Source of the DNA: Casuarina equisetifolia
Lineage: Eukaryota; Streptophyta; Magnoliopsida; Fagales; Casuarinaceae
Length of the DNA: 64,000 nt
NCBI GenBank assembly: GCA_028551475.1
Contig: CM052356.1
Span: 22,409,884 to 22,473,883 of the forward strand
Direction of reading: 5' to 3'
The notes under the pieces are model-generated. The model made no database searches. It had not been told where the DNA came from and was given only the letters and a program-made list of their open reading frames with translations. Position numbers and translations under genes: made by a program. Below are positions 23,396 to 34,845 of this stretch, one piece after another (positions within the stretch are counted from its first letter, which is position 1; the number at the start of each line of letters is the position of its first letter).

Positions 23396-24048
23396 ATGGG
23401 CTTACATGGGAAGCTCTTGCAAATCACTCCGCTGGAGTGGTAAAAATTGGGTTGCGGTACTGTCACAGTCTTGCGGGATCCCAATCGGAACTTGATTTGA
23501 GCAGGGTTGAATTGGATTTGAGGGAGACATCTTCCCGCATGAGAGTGAACACAGCACACTCTGTATCATAATGAAAATGACATATCTACATACACATACA
23601 CAACTGCATAATAAGGGACACAGCACCCATGAATTTCTCCAAAACTCAATTCTACAAAAGCTTCCCTCCTTTCTAAGTATGTACGCCCAACATTAAAAGA
23701 GGTTAAAGGGGTTACATCATACGTATGTCAGCCCTATACTTAATGTCTAACTAAATCCCTTAATTCATAACTAATTCTACTAATTCCTAATTAAATAAAA
23801 AACAGGCACGTGACAAGCGGTGGCAGCACCACCACCTCTAGTCAAGCCAAAATGCCCTGAGAATTGTAGAAATTTAAGTATTCCATACCCGTTTGGCATG
23901 GATGACGACTGCTACCTAGATAAGAATTTTATGGTCACTTGTGACCAGGGAACACCAAAGCTAGGTAATCTCTTCGTAAAAAGCATATCCCTTGAAACTA
24001 ATGAGTAGCGTGTCTTGTAGGGTGTGGCCCAAGACTTGTGGTACTAGA
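23396..24048 (+). pseudogene. WAKL pseudogene split by a solo LTR
   Basis: Only the start of exon 1 survives. The ATG at 23396 opens a signal-peptide sequence (MGLHGKLLQIT), but a one-base loss soon shifts the frame to a stop. The signal-peptide coding sequence is then interrupted by a 355-bp LTR (23461-23815). After it the GUB_WAK region resumes ([16 protein letters not shown]) and runs to a nonsense codon at 24006-24008, where the intact copies have Leu (GAG TTG CGT). Homology ends about 24048. It sits between genes 2 and 3. Confidence 0.88.
23459..23816 (-). mobile_element. Solo LTR, probably of a gypsy-type element
   Basis: The insertion has the palindromic ends of an LTR, TGTCAC at 23461 and GTGACA ending at 23815, and no internal region. 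On the - strand it reads TGTCACGTGCC at the start and CAAGACTGTGACA at the end. GCGGT occurs at 23454-23458 and again at 23817-23821, which would be a 5-bp target-site duplication and matches the expected uninterrupted gene sequence. A solo LTR arises by recombination between two LTRs. Assignment to gypsy rather than copia is a guess from the termini. Confidence 0.72.
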
Positions 24049-24879
24049 ATTTACGCCTTGTCGAGCATGTTTTCCACTTTTTAAATTGGTTTATTCTATA
24101 ACAGCAAATACTATTCACGTCACAATATGGGTTTTAACAAAGCAAATTTAATCATTGGTAAAATGGGAGTGAGCAAAAAAAGGGCACTACTGAAAAAAAA
24201 AAAGAAGAAGAAGAAGACCCACTTGTCATATTCATATGACTATGGGATTAAAAGATGTCCCACTTGTCATGTTCATATACCTATGGGATTAAAAGATGTC
24301 CCATTTGTAAATCCATATATAGGAACTCATTCTTTAGCAATTTAAGTATGAAAACTGAATACCAAGCCCATAATTTTGAAGTTTTGTGTCTTTGCCTCTC
24401 CTCTGTTTTTTTTATTTTTTTATTCACCCAGTTCTTTGTTTTGCTACCAGTCAGACTACCCGTGCTGACTCACATTCTGGCACCCTCAATTATCAATGCC
24501 TTGTTTATGATGTCTGAAGGAATTAATTGCTCGGGACTGTCTGACGGCCGGACTGTGTGAAGGAATTAATTGCTCTAAACTGTTTGACCGCCGGCCGGAC
24601 ATTTAAAAGTTTTCTTAACTTTCCACGTGTAGCCTTTCTTTTGGTTTCTTTTCTTCGGGAGAGTTGCCATTTTCCGAGGGTTTGAGGTGTTTTCCCCAGT
24701 ATCAGTGCTATCTACCATGTGTATCACATTTATGGGCCCCGGGACTTCGAAAGCAAAGAAAAGAGTACATGGCCGCCAGGCTTTCCGCCGACGGCAGCTG
24801 GACCTTGCGTGCCTGAGCAGACGTAGGCTTAGCAATGTCAGACAAAATCAATTTACAATCCTTATAGTTTGTTCTCAAT
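24049..24879. other. Spacer with short tandem repeat and upstream module
   Basis: About 24223-24310 is a tandem duplication of a ~43-bp unit containing CTATGGGATTAAAAGATGTC. About 24310-24500 matches 33010-33200, in the flank of gene 4. 24525-24600 holds a local duplication around GGAATTAATTGCTC. 24690-24850 is a short copy of the WAKL-upstream module. No gene is seen. Confidence 0.6.
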
Positions 24880-25126
24880 CACGTGAAAATTGAAGAGGCC
24901 CAATCGTCGTTGCTCTCGCTGGAAAATGACTGCCTCACTACAAACTTTCAGACTCATATGAAGACTTAGGAAGAAATGCTGTAGTTCCTGGAAAGGACAG
25001 CGTGGACTAGCACATACACAGAAAGCCCAGACTGGCCTTCAATCCATTTGCCTATAGAAGGGTCGGCGCATCTAAGACCCCAATACTACATGCGAGCACT
25101 AAACAGAGTGGAATTGTCATCAGACC
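24880..25126 (+). promoter_or_regulatory. Promoter and leader of WAKL gene 3
   Basis: A TATA-like TATAGAAG at 25053 lies 74 bp before the ATG. The upstream block (AATTGAAGAGGCCC, about 24885, and CTCGCTGGAAAATG) matches those of genes 2, 4 and 5. Confidence 0.65.
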
Positions 25127-28022
25127 ATGGGCTTACTGGGGAAGCTGTCGCATATCACTCTGCTTGGAGTGGTAACAATGGCAATTGCAATGGCAGCAGC
25201 AGCTCAAGCCTTGCCAAACTGCGACAACAGTTGTGGAAATGTTCCTATTCCATACCCGTTTGGCATGGAGGAGGGCTGCTACTTAGATGAGAGTTTTATG
25301 GTCACTTGTGTACGCCAAAAACCAAAGTTAGGTAATATCTCCGTAGAAGGCATCTGGCTTGAGAGTCATGAGTTGCGTGCCTCGCAGACTGCGGCCCGAG
25401 ACTGTTACAAAAATCAGTCGGGTCAACTTGTACGAGAGAAGAACGACAACTCCTCGATCCCTGAAGCTCCTCAGTTCACCATTTCCGGCAAAAAGAATAA
25501 GTTTACCGTTCTTGGCTGTGACACTTTTGGATTCCTTGACGGGTTCCACCAAGGAAAACAATACCAGATCGGGTGCTCAACTAGATGCCCTAGCCTTAGC
25601 AATGTGGTCAACGGGTCTTGCTCTGGCGTTGGGTGTTGCCAGGTAGATATTCCGGACGGCTGGACAAATGTCTCGGTTTCTGTTGACAGCTTCAGTAATC
25701 ACTCTGAAGTATTGGACTTCAATCCCTGCGGGTATGCCTTTGCTGTCAACAAAGACAAGTTCAACTTCTCCACCGATTACCTCGATCCACGCAATAAGAC
25801 GGTCCCAAAGTTCCCAGTGGTGCTTCAATGGGCAGTTGGCAACGAGACATGTCAAGCTGCGCGAAACAAAAGGACCTTATTATGTCAGGGTAACAAAAGT
25901 GACTGCAAAGACGCCAAAGGCGGACGCGGGTACCGTTGCTTCTGCAAGCAGGGTTACCGAGGGAACCCATACCTCCCTAATGGTGGTTGCGAAGGTAAAA
26001 GACGGAGAAATTTTGCAGAGTTTCAATACCAATTCTGACATGTATTTTTCTTTTCGTTTGTGGGTACGTATTTTATTATAAATGTATTGACGGGTCGATG
26101 TTTTTCACTTGATCTTCAGACATTAACGAATGTATAGAAAATCTGCATAACTGCACCAAAGATGAAAAGTGTCACAACCTCGATGGCAGTTTTGAATGTC
26201 ATTGTCGCGATTGGTTCAAGAAGAAGAGCAAAAAAGGTCGTCCTGGCTGTGTTCCGAGTCCCGCTTTCACGGCCACGATTTCCATTGGTAAGTAGATTCA
26301 CGTCTTGTACGTCTAAACTTGGGTGGCCGAAATTCTGGCATATTAAATTTGCAACCGGTGGTGAAACAACGTACCCGGTTGGTTCAATAGTTAACAGGAT
26401 TTCTAATTAAATGCTTATTTATTTTTTCCACCGGTGGGGTCTTTGCGTGTATTACACTTGCATACCTTAATACAATGACATCTTACATTTACGTCTATTG
26501 TCACGTTGATATGATTGAGCATAGTACACCCAAAAAAAAAAAAAAGGGCGGGCCCGAATAGTACAGAAAGACAGTGAATATTGACCCACGGCAATTGGAA
26601 ACCGAAAGGTTGCTAATTGAATGATTAATGCTGGCAAGAGACCGCAATGATATCCTAGTTTAAATGATTCTGTTTCTTTTTTTTCTTTTTCGTTTCGTTA
26701 TCATGTTTGACAGAGCACTGCAAGCTGCTAGGGATTGAATAATAATCTATTTGGTAATGGCGTTAAGTCAAAGTGAGTAACGTTTCAGCCTTTCAATTGC
26801 AGTGACTAGCGTGAGCTTTGCTGCTACGCTTCGTGTGAGCTTTCGGCTGTACTTGGGACACGAGAAAAGAAATAAAAGGAAGTTCTTTGCTCAAAATGGC
26901 GGCTTGGATTTGGAAAAAGAAGTACAAGGTCGAGCCAAAATGTTTACCGTAGAGGAATTGAAGAAGGCTACCAAAAACTTTCTCAAGAGTAGGATCATCA
27001 GACACGGAGGCTTTGGTTCATTTTATAGAGGAATTTTAGCAGATATTGGGGAAGTTGCTATCAAGAAGTCCAAGGCAGTGAATCAAAGCGACAAGGAACA
27101 ATTCATCAAAGAGGTTGTTGCCCTCTCCCTGATCAACCACAAGAATATTGTCAAACTCTTGGGCTATTGTTTAGAGACAGCAGTTCCTTTGTTAGTCTAT
27201 GAATACGTCCCCAACGCTACCCTCTTCGATTACATACATAATGGTAGCAAATCATTCCCCATAAGCGACATGGGGAATCCAGTTGGGGATAGGCTGGACA
27301 GGGAGAATCCACCCAACAAGAATGCACTTGAGGAGGGGAATAACATGGGGAATCCACCTAAGGAAGGGCTATGGAAAAACCGTGTCATGATAGCTATGGA
27401 AGTGGCAGAGGCATTATGGAAGCTCCACTCAACAACTTCGAAACCTATAATCCATAGAAATGTCAAATCTACAAACATATTGGTTGATGATATGCTCAAT
27501 GATATCACTGCAAAAGTATCTGACTTTGGAATTTCAAAATTATTTCTCCAAGATCAAAAGCAATTGGTACAAGAAACTCTTCGATACTTAGATCCTGAAT
27601 ATTTACAAACTAATTAATTGACAGAGAAAAGTGATGTTTATAGCTTTGGAGTGGTTCTTGCAGAACTATTAATAGGAAAGGAAGTGTTTTTGAAGGATAG
27701 CTTTGAGGATGAAGGAAGTCTAGTAAGGTACTTTCTGTCTCACTAGGAACAAGGTCAGGTGTATGAAGTTCTTGATAATAGTATAGTTGAAGAAGGAAAT
27801 GAGGAGCAGATCAACAAAGTCGTTGAACTTTCAAGGAGGTGTTTAAATTTGAAAGGCAATGAGAGGCCTAATATGGAGGATGTGGCAATGGAATTAGAAA
27901 GTATAAGAAACACCAACATGGATCCTTTGGATGATCCTCAATCAAGTGAACCAGAGGCTGAACGATCAACTAAACCAATGTCCGAACAACCAGAGATAGA
28001 TGAAACATATGAAGATGAATGA
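25127..28022 (+). pseudogene. WAKL gene 3: full-length but with two nonsense codons
   Basis: Exons 25127-25994, 26120-26287 and 26803-28022 join in frame to 752 codons, but codon 617 (27615-27617, TAA) and codon 660 (27744-27746, TAG) are stops, so the C-lobe of the kinase is cut. Exon 1 encodes a signal peptide and GUB_WAK domain (CGNVPIPYPFGMEEGCYL). Exon 2 encodes an EGF-like domain (DINECIENLHNC). The kinase has an abnormal glycine loop (RHGGFGSF), HRN instead of HRD, and a normal DFG. After GSKSFPIS there is an insertion of about 35 residues (27270-27374) with three units of the MGNPP/EGL type, the seed form of the array in gene 5. If expressed it would give a 616-residue receptor with a truncated kinase. 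Closest relative is gene 5. Confidence 0.9.
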
Positions 28023-29062
28023 CTTCCCAGTTATTGTCCTAAATGATAAGAGAAAACATATGAATATGCTACTTGAAGGAAGCTGAAATCTTTGTACAAA
28101 ATGGTGTTTTGTAATCTTTGCATGTTCCCTTCCTAGCTTTTAGTGTATATTAGCTGGTGTGTTTACTTTCTTTTGCTAATGCAATTATGACTACTTTTAT
28201 TTTGTTGTTTTTGCATACAACTTGAATTGCTTGTCTTTAAATCGGTAAATACCTTGATTTCTTTCAACTTTCATATATATTAAGAAAATTCTATGACAAA
28301 AAAAACCTAAGCCATTCAAAGATAAAGTAACTTGTAAATTTGCAAGTTTAGGTAAAACCAAAGAGCTTTAAAAATTAAGTTGATGCTCCTTCCTTATTTA
28401 TTCTTTATTGAATAAAATCCTTTAGATGATTTTTCAAAACCTAAATTATAATTGACTAATTCTTTTGGACCAAAAGTTCACATGCATTTGATACTCTCTT
28501 GACATTGCCACTGTGTGCTTGACTTGTTTGGTTTGATAATATTATGAAATTTCATTTTTATTTATTTATTTATTTATTTTGCTATGATGTTGATTTCATA
28601 ATTTTTAATTTTAATTTGTTTCATATGGTATTTAACGTAAAATTCTAACTATGAATAGAAATATTATTTTGGCAAATATTCACTAATAGTTGCTTAAAAT
28701 ACCAAGGTAATTTCCAATCAAATAAATGTCTATCATCGACTCCCCTTTTGGCCATGGACCCATGTGTTGCTGGCGCTTAATTTCCATTACTATGTCAACT
28801 ATTTAGGTCAATCTTTTTGGTCTCAAAGAGGTAGTTTTCTCTGTTAAATTGTTGATGTTGGGATGACATCATCTCAACATAGTATTTTTTTATTAAAAGA
28901 AAACAAAATATTATTATCGTTTGTTTAAAAAGTTGTTTATTCTACTCTTCTAGCCTTTGCCCCTGTTATTAACGTCATTGAGCTGACTTAAGCTTCAATA
29001 ACGTTGGTCGCAATCATTTTTCACATCGCGAGTATTACCTGGTTTAAATGATTCCCTTCCAG
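28023..29062. other. 3' flank of gene 3
   Basis: No gene is seen. 28023-28950 matches 51178-52100, the flank of gene 5 (for example CTTGAATTGCTTGTCTTTAAA and TGGCCATGGACCCATGTG). A TTTA run lies about 28558-28580. From about 28970 the sequence passes into the kinase-exon remnant preceding gene 4. Confidence 0.7.
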
Positions 29063-29936
29063 GATATGACGAGAAGAAAATGACAAAGGATAAATCTCCA
29101 TTTTGGAAAGTAGGATTTTTCTTTTGAGGAAGTAGTAACTCTGAACAAGCGCATCTGCCAAACAGCCAAAATCTTCACAGAAAGAGAAGAAGAAAGCCAA
29201 CACATCTTTTCTGAAGATGAGGATAGGATCATTAGACGAGTCGGTTTCGTTACAGTTCATGGAGTCCAATGCAGGGGATCAAAGCCAAAGATTGATACAA
29301 ATCATTAGCGACGATGCTGTGCTTTCTCTGAACAACCATGGGAATGATGTCAAAACTCTTGGGCTGTGGTTCCGGAGCTCTTTTCTTAGTCTATGAATTC
29401 TTCCAAAGGGTAGCCTCTTCAACTACCTATATCGCGCCTAACCATCCTCCTACGATCGAAAACCATCGTGGAGAAACAGCGGATGCGGTGTCGTACCTCA
29501 GTTCTGGAGCCTTGACATCAATAATCAATGATACGTCAAGTCCACGAACAGCTAGTCGACGGGGATTTCACTGCAAAACCCTCCGACTGTGAGGTACACA
29601 GGACCAAGCTTTAACCCGTAACTTGCCAAGATGATGATTTCACTACAAATATTAAAAGTTCAATTTGTAGATTCTACAAACATACCGCATGATGATGGTC
29701 TCACTACAAAAGTGTTTCACTTAAGAATCAGAGGAGCCAAGTCCCTATCCAAATTTGACGTTGTTAGCCCCTAACTTGTCTGCATGTGTCTTTGTGCTTC
29801 TGCATTATTTTCACTTTAGACACATTGCTATTAAAAACCCACGAACCTACTGCATGATAACGATTTCACCACAAAAGCGTTCCACTTTGGAATCAAGAGA
29901 CCCTAGTCCCTATCCAAGTTTGACGTTGTCAGCCCC
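29063..29936 (+). pseudogene. WAKL kinase-exon remnant, copy 3
   Basis: Begins after CCCTTCCAG. The glycine-loop region lies about 29215-29260. An ATCAAAGCCAAAGATTGATAC segment corresponds to the VNQSxKEQFI-coding stretch of genes 3 and 5. CAAAACTCTTGGGCTGTGGT and TTAGTCTATGAATTC (29350-29400) match the hinge region. The DFG region is present twice (about 29700-29765 and 29870-29936), a tandem duplication shared with copy 1. All frames are broken. It precedes gene 4 as copy 1 precedes gene 2. Confidence 0.75.
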
Positions 29937-30419
29937 TAACTTGGCTGCACGTGTCAAAGTGCTTCCGCATTATTTTTACTTTAGATATATGTTGCTATTA
30001 AAAATTTTTGGTGTTAACATAAATACAGTAGGCTGACACGACTGGACAACTTGGTAGCAATGATCACCCGTGAGGAAGCACTAGTCGAGGCCTGGTAAAA
30101 GCATTTCCCGTACACTTTTACGGCCTTATTTAGGCAAGGAAGAAACAAAGAGTAGGGTATATTTGCGTTTTTAGATCCTCCCTTTCTTAATTTCAATTTC
30201 TAAATCCCCTGTTTTTATCAAGCACTATTATGGCACTGCTCACATGAGACGGCCTCTTTTTGGAGTGAGAATTTCTCGCTCATAACTAAGAAATTGTATA
30301 TACAGTTAAAATGACCGATGAACCTGGTTTGCGACGGCGAATGAATAGATAAATAAAAGGGAACTATATTTTTATATCACTAAATACAAAATTAAAGGCT
30401 TACTTGCTGTCAATTGCTG

Positions 30420-30660
30420 TTTGTTTTCAAACACGTCAAAATTGAAGAGGCCCTCCTGTCGTGGCCATCGCTGGAAAATCAAGGCCTCAGAGTCACATCA
30501 AAACTTAAAGGAGGAAATGCTGTGTCAGTTCCTCGTAGACTGTAGTATTTGCAGAAGGCCCAGAGTTAGCCTTCAATCCATATGCCTATATAGGGGCCAG
30601 CATATCGAGGACTCTAGTACCACAAGCGACCACCAAACAGGGTAAAATCATCATCACACC
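30420..30660 (+). promoter_or_regulatory. Promoter and leader of WAKL gene 4
   Basis: TATATAGG at 30587 lies 74 bp before the ATG at 30661. The shared block ATCGCTGGAAAATCAAGGCC is at about 30468. The sequence is very close to that of gene 2. Confidence 0.65.
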
Positions 30661-32237
30661 ATGGCCTTCCACAGCGAGCTCTTGCAAATCACTCTGCCTG
30701 GAGTGGTAATAATTGGAATTGCAGTGGTGGCAGCAGCAGCAGCACCTCTAGTCAAGCAAAACTGCCCCGAGAATTGTGGAAATTTAGGTATTCCGTACCC
30801 GTTTGGCATGGAGAAGGAGGTCTGCTACCTAAATAAAAATTTTATGGTCACTTGTCACAACGGAACACCAAAGCTGGGTAATGTCTCAGTAGAAATAATA
30901 TCCCTTGAAACTCATGAGTTGCGTGCCTTGCAGATTGTGCTTCAGGCCTGTTCCGATCAGTCGGGTCAACAAACGAACGACTCCTCGCTCCTTGAATCTC
31001 CTCCGCTCACCATTTCCGGCCGCAAAAATAAGTTCACCGTTGTTGGCTGCAACACCTCTGGATTCCTTCGCGTGATCCAACATGGACGAGCATACGTGTT
31101 CGGGTGCACATCTGGATGCCCTGGCAGTATTAGCAATGTAGTCAATGGGTCTTGCTCTAGCGGTTGTTGCCAGGTAGATCAGAGCCCCAGTAACTTAGTT
31201 TCGGACTTCAGTCCCTGCGGGTATGCTTTTCCTGTCAAAAAAGAGGAGTTCAGCTTCTCCTCCGTTTATCTTAGGGATCCACCCAACAAGATGGTTCCCG
31301 TGGTGTTTCAATGGGTAGTTGGCACTGAGACATGTGAAAAAGCGCGGAGAAAACAGGGTTTCGTATGTAATTCGCGCACAACTGACTGCGAAAACGGCCC
31401 AGGTGGGCTCGGGTACCGTTGCCTTTGCAAGCGTGAGATTGTTGTCCTCTCCAGGATCAACCATAGGAATATTACAAACTCTTGGGCTGTTGTTTAGAGA
31501 CCAAGGTTCCTTTACTGGTCTATGAATTCATCTCTAATCGTACGCTTTTTGAGTACATAAATCGTGATAGTAAACTATCCCCCATGCAATGGAAAACTCG
31601 TATCAAGATAGCTGAAGAAATGGCAAAAGCACTAATATATCTCCACTCAACAACTCCAAAACCTATAATCCATAGAGATGTTAAGTCTACGAACATATTG
31701 CTCACTCATGATATCATTTCAAAAGTGTTTAATTTTGAAATCTCAAAATTGCTTTCCCAAGATTAAGGAAAAGTAATATAAGAAACTCTTAGATACTTAG
31801 ATCTTGAATATCTATAAATTAATCAATTGACAGAGAAAAATAATGTTTATAACTTTAGAGTAGTTCTTATAGAGTTATTGATGGAAGAAGAGGCATTTTT
31901 ATTGGATAGGTTTGAGGACGAAAGAAGTCTAGTCATAAATTTTCTTTTTTACTTGAAACAAGGCCAAATCTTTAAAGTAATTAATAATAATATAGTTGAA
32001 GAAGGAAATAAGGAGCAGAGCAAAGAAGCTGTTGAACTTGCAAATAAGTGCTTAAGAGTGAATGGGGATGAGAGGCCTACTATGAAGGAAGTTGTTGCGG
32101 AATTAGAAAGAGTAAGAAAGATGATTGCAGATCCTTCAAATAATCCTCAACCAAATGAACAAGAGTCTGAACAAGTGCCTGGTGAGACATCTGAAACATA
32201 CGAAGATGATGGGAGTGGTGATGAAACCGTTGGATGA
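30661..32237 (+). pseudogene. WAKL gene 4: internal-deletion pseudogene
   Basis: The first 278 codons (30661-31497) encode a signal peptide and GUB_WAK domain like gene 2, with a 36-bp in-frame loss after CCQVD. At about 31431 the sequence jumps from the end of the ectodomain (RCLCKR) straight into the kinase (VVLSRINHRN). The end of exon 1, both introns, the EGF exon, the membrane segment and the start of the kinase are therefore missing. A one-base loss at about 31470 shifts the frame. The kinase continues as 31482-31766 (HRD present, DFG now NFE) and 31827-32237, separated by nonsense codons. The last part has many G-to-A changes relative to gene 2. The first open frame could still yield a secreted ectodomain ending in a short foreign tail. 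Confidence 0.92.
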
Positions 32238-34395
32238 TTTCTTGTTTATCGTCCTAAATAATAAGGAAGAAAACTAATTAAGATGCTGCTTGAAAGAAGG
32301 TTGAAATTTTTGTACAAAATGGTGTTTTGTAATATTTGGTGTGTTCCTTTTCCAGCGTTTAACATACACTAGCCAGTGTGTTTAGGTTACTTTGCCGCTA
32401 CAGTTATGCTTGGTTGTATTTCATTACTTTTGCCTGCAGCTTGAATGGCTTGTCTTTTTATGAATAAATACCTTGATTTCTTATGATTATCATATAGCTT
32501 AAGAAAAGTGCAAAAGGAAAAACGCCAATTAAATGTTTGGCATGGTTAAAGTCCAACATACAATTCTGAATATCACCAGCAATATTATTTTGACAAAATA
32601 TCAACTAATAATTGTTCGTCGTGGCAAATGTTTCAAGGATCTGACGAACTTTTCATCTAATTCCACTGTTGGCCATGAAGGATGCGCCGCTGACACCTAA
32701 TTTCCATCGGTCTGTCCACTAAGAGGCAGTATTTGCGGTTAGGCTGTTGATGTCACGATTGCATAATCTCCACATAAAAAAAATTATTGGTGCTTGTTTA
32801 GAAAGGTAGTTTATTCTACTCTTGCTTGCCTTTGCCTGGATGTGGGTCTATTGACGGGTTCAAAAGACTCCACATCACAAAGCGCGGCCACGCCATCTAT
32901 TGGCTCCAACCCAGGAGAAAGCTTGATGTCCAATTTGCTCTACAACTTACGTCTAACATCACACCGCCGGACACGGGGCCAAGCCACTAGAACAGTGTCC
33001 ACATAAGGCTTTCTAAATTCACATATGAAGGAACTCATTCTTTCGTACTTTAACTAAGAAAACTGAATACCAAAAGCCCAATATTTTTTTAAGTTTTGTG
33101 TCTTGCCTCTCCTCTGTTATTTTAACCCTGTTCTTTGTTCTGGAACCAAACAGGCTACGAGTGCTGACGCACATTCTGGCACTCTCGATTCCCAATGCTT
33201 TAATGGTGTCAAGGCTGCTCTAAGCGAAAGCTACTAACAAACTCGGACAATGGCTTCTTCTCTTAGCCTTATTTGGCAATCCAATGAGGAGAGGTTTAAA
33301 TTAAGTTGGTATCATGGTCAAATTTTATTTCTTTTTATCAATTTTATTTTGTTTGTGTGTTGAACTTTAATTACCTTTTTATTTTGTTGCTATCAAGTGA
33401 ATGAATAATCAAATGCTTGTAACATAAAAAGATAAAGGAATGGAGAAAAAAAATGAACACAAGTAATTTTTAGTTAATCCAACCAGATTAAGAGGCTGCC
33501 TTTCCACTAAATCCCAATAAAACACCTTTTAGCTTACAATCCAAGACTTGTGGTTTTACAATATTGATTTCTTACAATCCAAGAGATTAAATAAGATAAT
33601 CTAATAATCTATATTATAATGTAAGAGTTCATTTTAAAATTTTAAAATGTAAAATAAGAAAGAGGTCAAAGATTTATCCTTACGCTTTTAATATAAAACA
33701 ACACCTATCTTTAACAATTATAGAATCATAGATATGGATGAAGTGGATTAGTCAACCACGATCACATAGACTGTGGTCTTCCCTAAAGTCTCTTCCAGGG
33801 ACAAAAATAGGCGGATGAAGTCTGGAAAAGATGAAGACCATACTTTTATTTGTAGGCCTGACAACAACATTTGTGGGCGCAGGGAGTAAGAAACCAAGAG
33901 CGGGTTAAAACTGATCTTTAACCAGGTAATGTAAGTAAAGAAACAAAGAAGAAAGATAACCATGTAGGTTGTAATACTCTATGACAGACGTGCAGATGGG
34001 ATTTACAGGTGAATTTATACAAGAAGCTAAGGAGGAAGAATTAAACCAGTACATAGTGGGGAACAGGTTTCTCAATTCTGAAGATGCAAAGACCTGCTCC
34101 AGAGACTTTTGGATTTTCTACGTAAAAGAATGGAGAACGGATTTTTGATTGTCCCATGGCAGGAGAGTTATTTCCACCTCTCTTTTTTCTGTCACTTCCA
34201 GTGGGGTTTTAATGTAGAGTACGTTTAATGGCGGCTTAGATGTTCGAGCACTCCCACTATTTGGTTTAAATGCTTTTAGTTGGCTTTTATGACAAGGTTG
34301 TTGGGATGACCCTTTAAGCTTTGTGTGGAGGCTTCTTTATTAGAGTTGTTGACTTTTAGACTTTTCTTCTTGAACACGTTTACAACCTTTGTAAA
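32238..34395. other. 3' flank of gene 4 and spacer of the second block
   Basis: No gene is seen. 32238-32520 matches the flank of gene 2. 33010-33200 matches 24310-24500. 33735-33940 is a copy of the WAKL-upstream module (GGTCTTCCCTAAAGTCTCTTCC). 34220-34395 matches 21545-21720 and stops exactly where the nested retrotransposons begin. Confidence 0.65.
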
Positions 34396-34815
34396 TGTTG
34401 AGAATTCAAGCTTGTCTCTCTTATCACTTATTAGGATCTAAATGTGGCTTTGATATTACTTGTTGGAGGAATTCAACCAAGTTAAATTATCTATAGAGAA
34501 ATCAAACACATAAATATAAGAACACACACCCAAACATAGCAAATTTAAAAAGTTCAGAATATTATAATATCTTACGTTCCCTGTAGTCTCTTCTCATTAA
34601 ATTTTCTCATACTTTCCCTCTCCTTAAATAGGTATCTCATAGATTCTCTCATTAACTAGAATCCACATGAGGTGCCCTTACCAACAATTAACCCTTTATA
34701 GGGATTCTCTCAACTTGCCTACTAGGTTTCTCTATACTTTCCCTATTTATAGAGAAACACCTAAAGGAATTCTAGTTGAATACTACTAGGAAAACCTACT
34801 TCCACAAAAAGATAA
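34396..34815 (-). repeat. Outer element 3' LTR, first part
   Basis: Begins TGTTGAGAATT and matches 42335 onward (CTACTAGGTTTCTCTATACTT is nearly identical in both). It stops at GATAA 34811-34815, where the gypsy element begins. The rest of this LTR resumes at 41079. Confidence 0.82.
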
Positions 34816-34845
34816 CCTACTTTCTCAGCAACGGCACCAAAAACT

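Noticed and set aside
24575-24835. 86-codon - strand frame with Arg-rich sequence
   Set aside because: It overlaps the short upstream module and local duplications and has no counterpart in other copies.
33748-33963. 71-codon - strand frame in the WAKL-upstream module, similar to one at 16599-16802
   Set aside because: The two frames overlap homologous DNA but are not conserved in reading frame in the copy at 46625-46890, so they are unlikely to be coding.
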